Shown: positions 12,860 to 13,839 of the stretch, one piece after another | Layout: every line of letters starts with the position of its first letter | Position numbering within the stretch: position 1 is the stretch's first letter | Assembly: GCA_036244855.1 (NCBI GenBank) | Contig: BQKZ01004591.1 | Location: 26,262 to 40,100 of the forward strand | Direction: 5' to 3' | DNA: 13,839 bases | Origin: Temnopleurus reevesii | Lineage: Eukaryota > Echinodermata > Echinoidea > Temnopleuroida > Temnopleuridae | The notes under the pieces: model-generated | What the model was told of the DNA's origin: nothing | Databases searched by the model: none | The model's input: only the letters and a program-made list of their open reading frames with translations | Program-made: the position numbers and the translations under genes

Positions 12860-13130
12860 CTTGCAAACTACTGGTCCAGTTGAGGACTGTGTGTTCTGAT
12901 AGTACCCACCTCTGCATATTCTCTTACACTGAACACAAAGGAACTGCGTAGCACTCAACCACAGAGTCCTTACATAACCCTCTTTTCTGTGTGGAGGCGC
13001 AATCAGAGGGGTATGTAAGGACTCTGTGGTTGAGTGCTATGCAGTCCCTGCATGTTCAGTGTAAGAGAATTAATGCAAAGGTGGATGCTATCAGAACACA
13101 CAGTCCTAAACTAGACTAGCAAACTACAAG
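12860..13130. repeat. 271-bp near-perfect long hairpin
   Basis: The left arm (12860-12982) and right arm (13007-13130) are inverted copies with only scattered mismatches, around a loop of about 24 bases. Exact paired blocks include GGACTGTGTGTTCTGATAG, TTCTCTTACACTGAACA and TAGCACTCAACCACAGAGTC. No clear target duplication is visible. It could be a foldback transposon or, if transcribed, a source of a long double-stranded RNA. Confidence 0.85.
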
Positions 13131-13839
13131 AAGTTTTGACTGAATTCACTGTACAATAATCATAATATAGATTAATTCTATAGCGCTAAGAACAAAGAGT
13201 ATCATAACGCTCTACATATAACAGAACAAAAATGAAAACAATTAGATTGCTACGAGTTGAAATAGCCATTAAAAGTTGTTACTTGACTCTGTACAGCATT
13301 GTAAAAGAGCACCTGACATGAAATAGAAATAAAAAAAACAACGTTTGGAATAGTGTAAGAAAATTACAATGATTTTGATAGGCACGTTCCGATCATCTGT
13401 AACTTGTGATCTATAGGAACTTTTGAACAACACCCCCATATTCTGTTGTAGTCTTATGGACACAAAGATGCCTATCTGAACATGTCAACAAGACTTTGCA
13501 AATTCATAAATCTTCAACGGCATGGCTAATTTGGCTAAGATTTTAAAAGTTGGTACACTGTATGTTCATATGATGATCTCTTATTTCTTCATTCAATGAA
13601 AGCACGATAATTCGAGAGGTACGTGTAGGTTCCCCCTAATAAACACCAAAGGTAATCATGAATATATACAAGAGAGTTGATATTTGTCAGTGAGGGTTTT
13701 TTGTGGGCATTCGATTTGTACACCAAAAATATTATACAAAGCTGTAAATATGATTGTCATATAAGTACTGCACTGTATCATATTGCTCTAATGAAAGACA
13801 TTTTGCTCAAAACCAAACAAATTTGGTTCCATTATCCCT
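13131..13839. other. AT-rich intergenic sequence to the window end
   Basis: No gene seen. A TATAGCGC...AACGCTCTACAT stretch (about 13168-13222) looks like a fragment of a dispersed repeat, but I cannot name it. A partial MITE follows at 13365-13434. Near the end, AACCAAACAAATTTGGTT is a short hairpin. Confidence 0.55.
13365..13434. mobile_element. Partial second copy of the GGGTGTTGTT MITE
   Basis: GATTTTGATAGGCACGTTCC followed by GATC, TGTAACTTGTGATC, GGAACTTTTGAACAACACCC matches the right half of the intron 5 element (4490-4556) at most positions. The left half and the left terminal repeat are absent, so it is a 5'-truncated relic. Confidence 0.7.

Overview
The window looks like metazoan nuclear DNA: AT-rich, full of short inverted-repeat transposons and satellite-like arrays, with one split gene whose exons have clean GT/AG borders. 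I see no bacterial operon structure, no rRNA or tRNA gene and no CRISPR. Exons encoding hyalin-repeat (HYR) domains, together with this density of miniature elements, suggest an echinoderm, perhaps a sea urchin. That assignment is an inference and cannot be proved from this sequence alone.

The left half (about 308 to 7371, plus strand) holds the 3' part of a single gene. Seven exons are visible, at 308-559, 1092-1346, 1864-2112, 2781-3293, 3885-4013, 5740-5844 and 7142-7371. Every intron is phase 1, and the joined frame is open for 577 residues up to a TGA. In order the protein has five HYR domains (two share exon 4), a half-length EGF-like module ending in a four-arginine furin-like site, one complete six-cysteine EGF domain, a short stalk, one transmembrane helix and a 20-residue cytoplasmic tail. 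It is therefore a type I membrane protein with an adhesion-type ectodomain. The start codon and signal peptide lie upstream of the window. An AT-rich 3' UTR probably runs to about 9.1 kb, where an AATAAA is followed by GT-rich sequence.

The introns carry most of the unusual structure. They contain a 32-bp minisatellite (1-146), a possible dead HYR exon (903-1030), a foldback element (2157-2338), a broken tandem copy of the exon 5 acceptor region (3719-3829) and several short inverted-repeat elements in intron 5. Intron 6 holds an array of about 86-bp units that look copied from the end of exon 6 and its splice donor. That array was later interrupted by a TA-flanked element and by an inverted pair of related MITEs.

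The right half (about 9.1 to 13.8 kb) has no convincing gene. From 9.11 to 12.01 kb there is a GAT/GGT-rich satellite with a higher-order unit of several hundred bases. It is split at 9275-10190 by two abutting inverted-repeat elements, and uninterrupted sister units give the empty site. From 12.0 kb on the sequence is AT-rich and non-coding as far as I can see, with a 271-bp hairpin (12860-13130) and a second partial copy of an intron 5 element.
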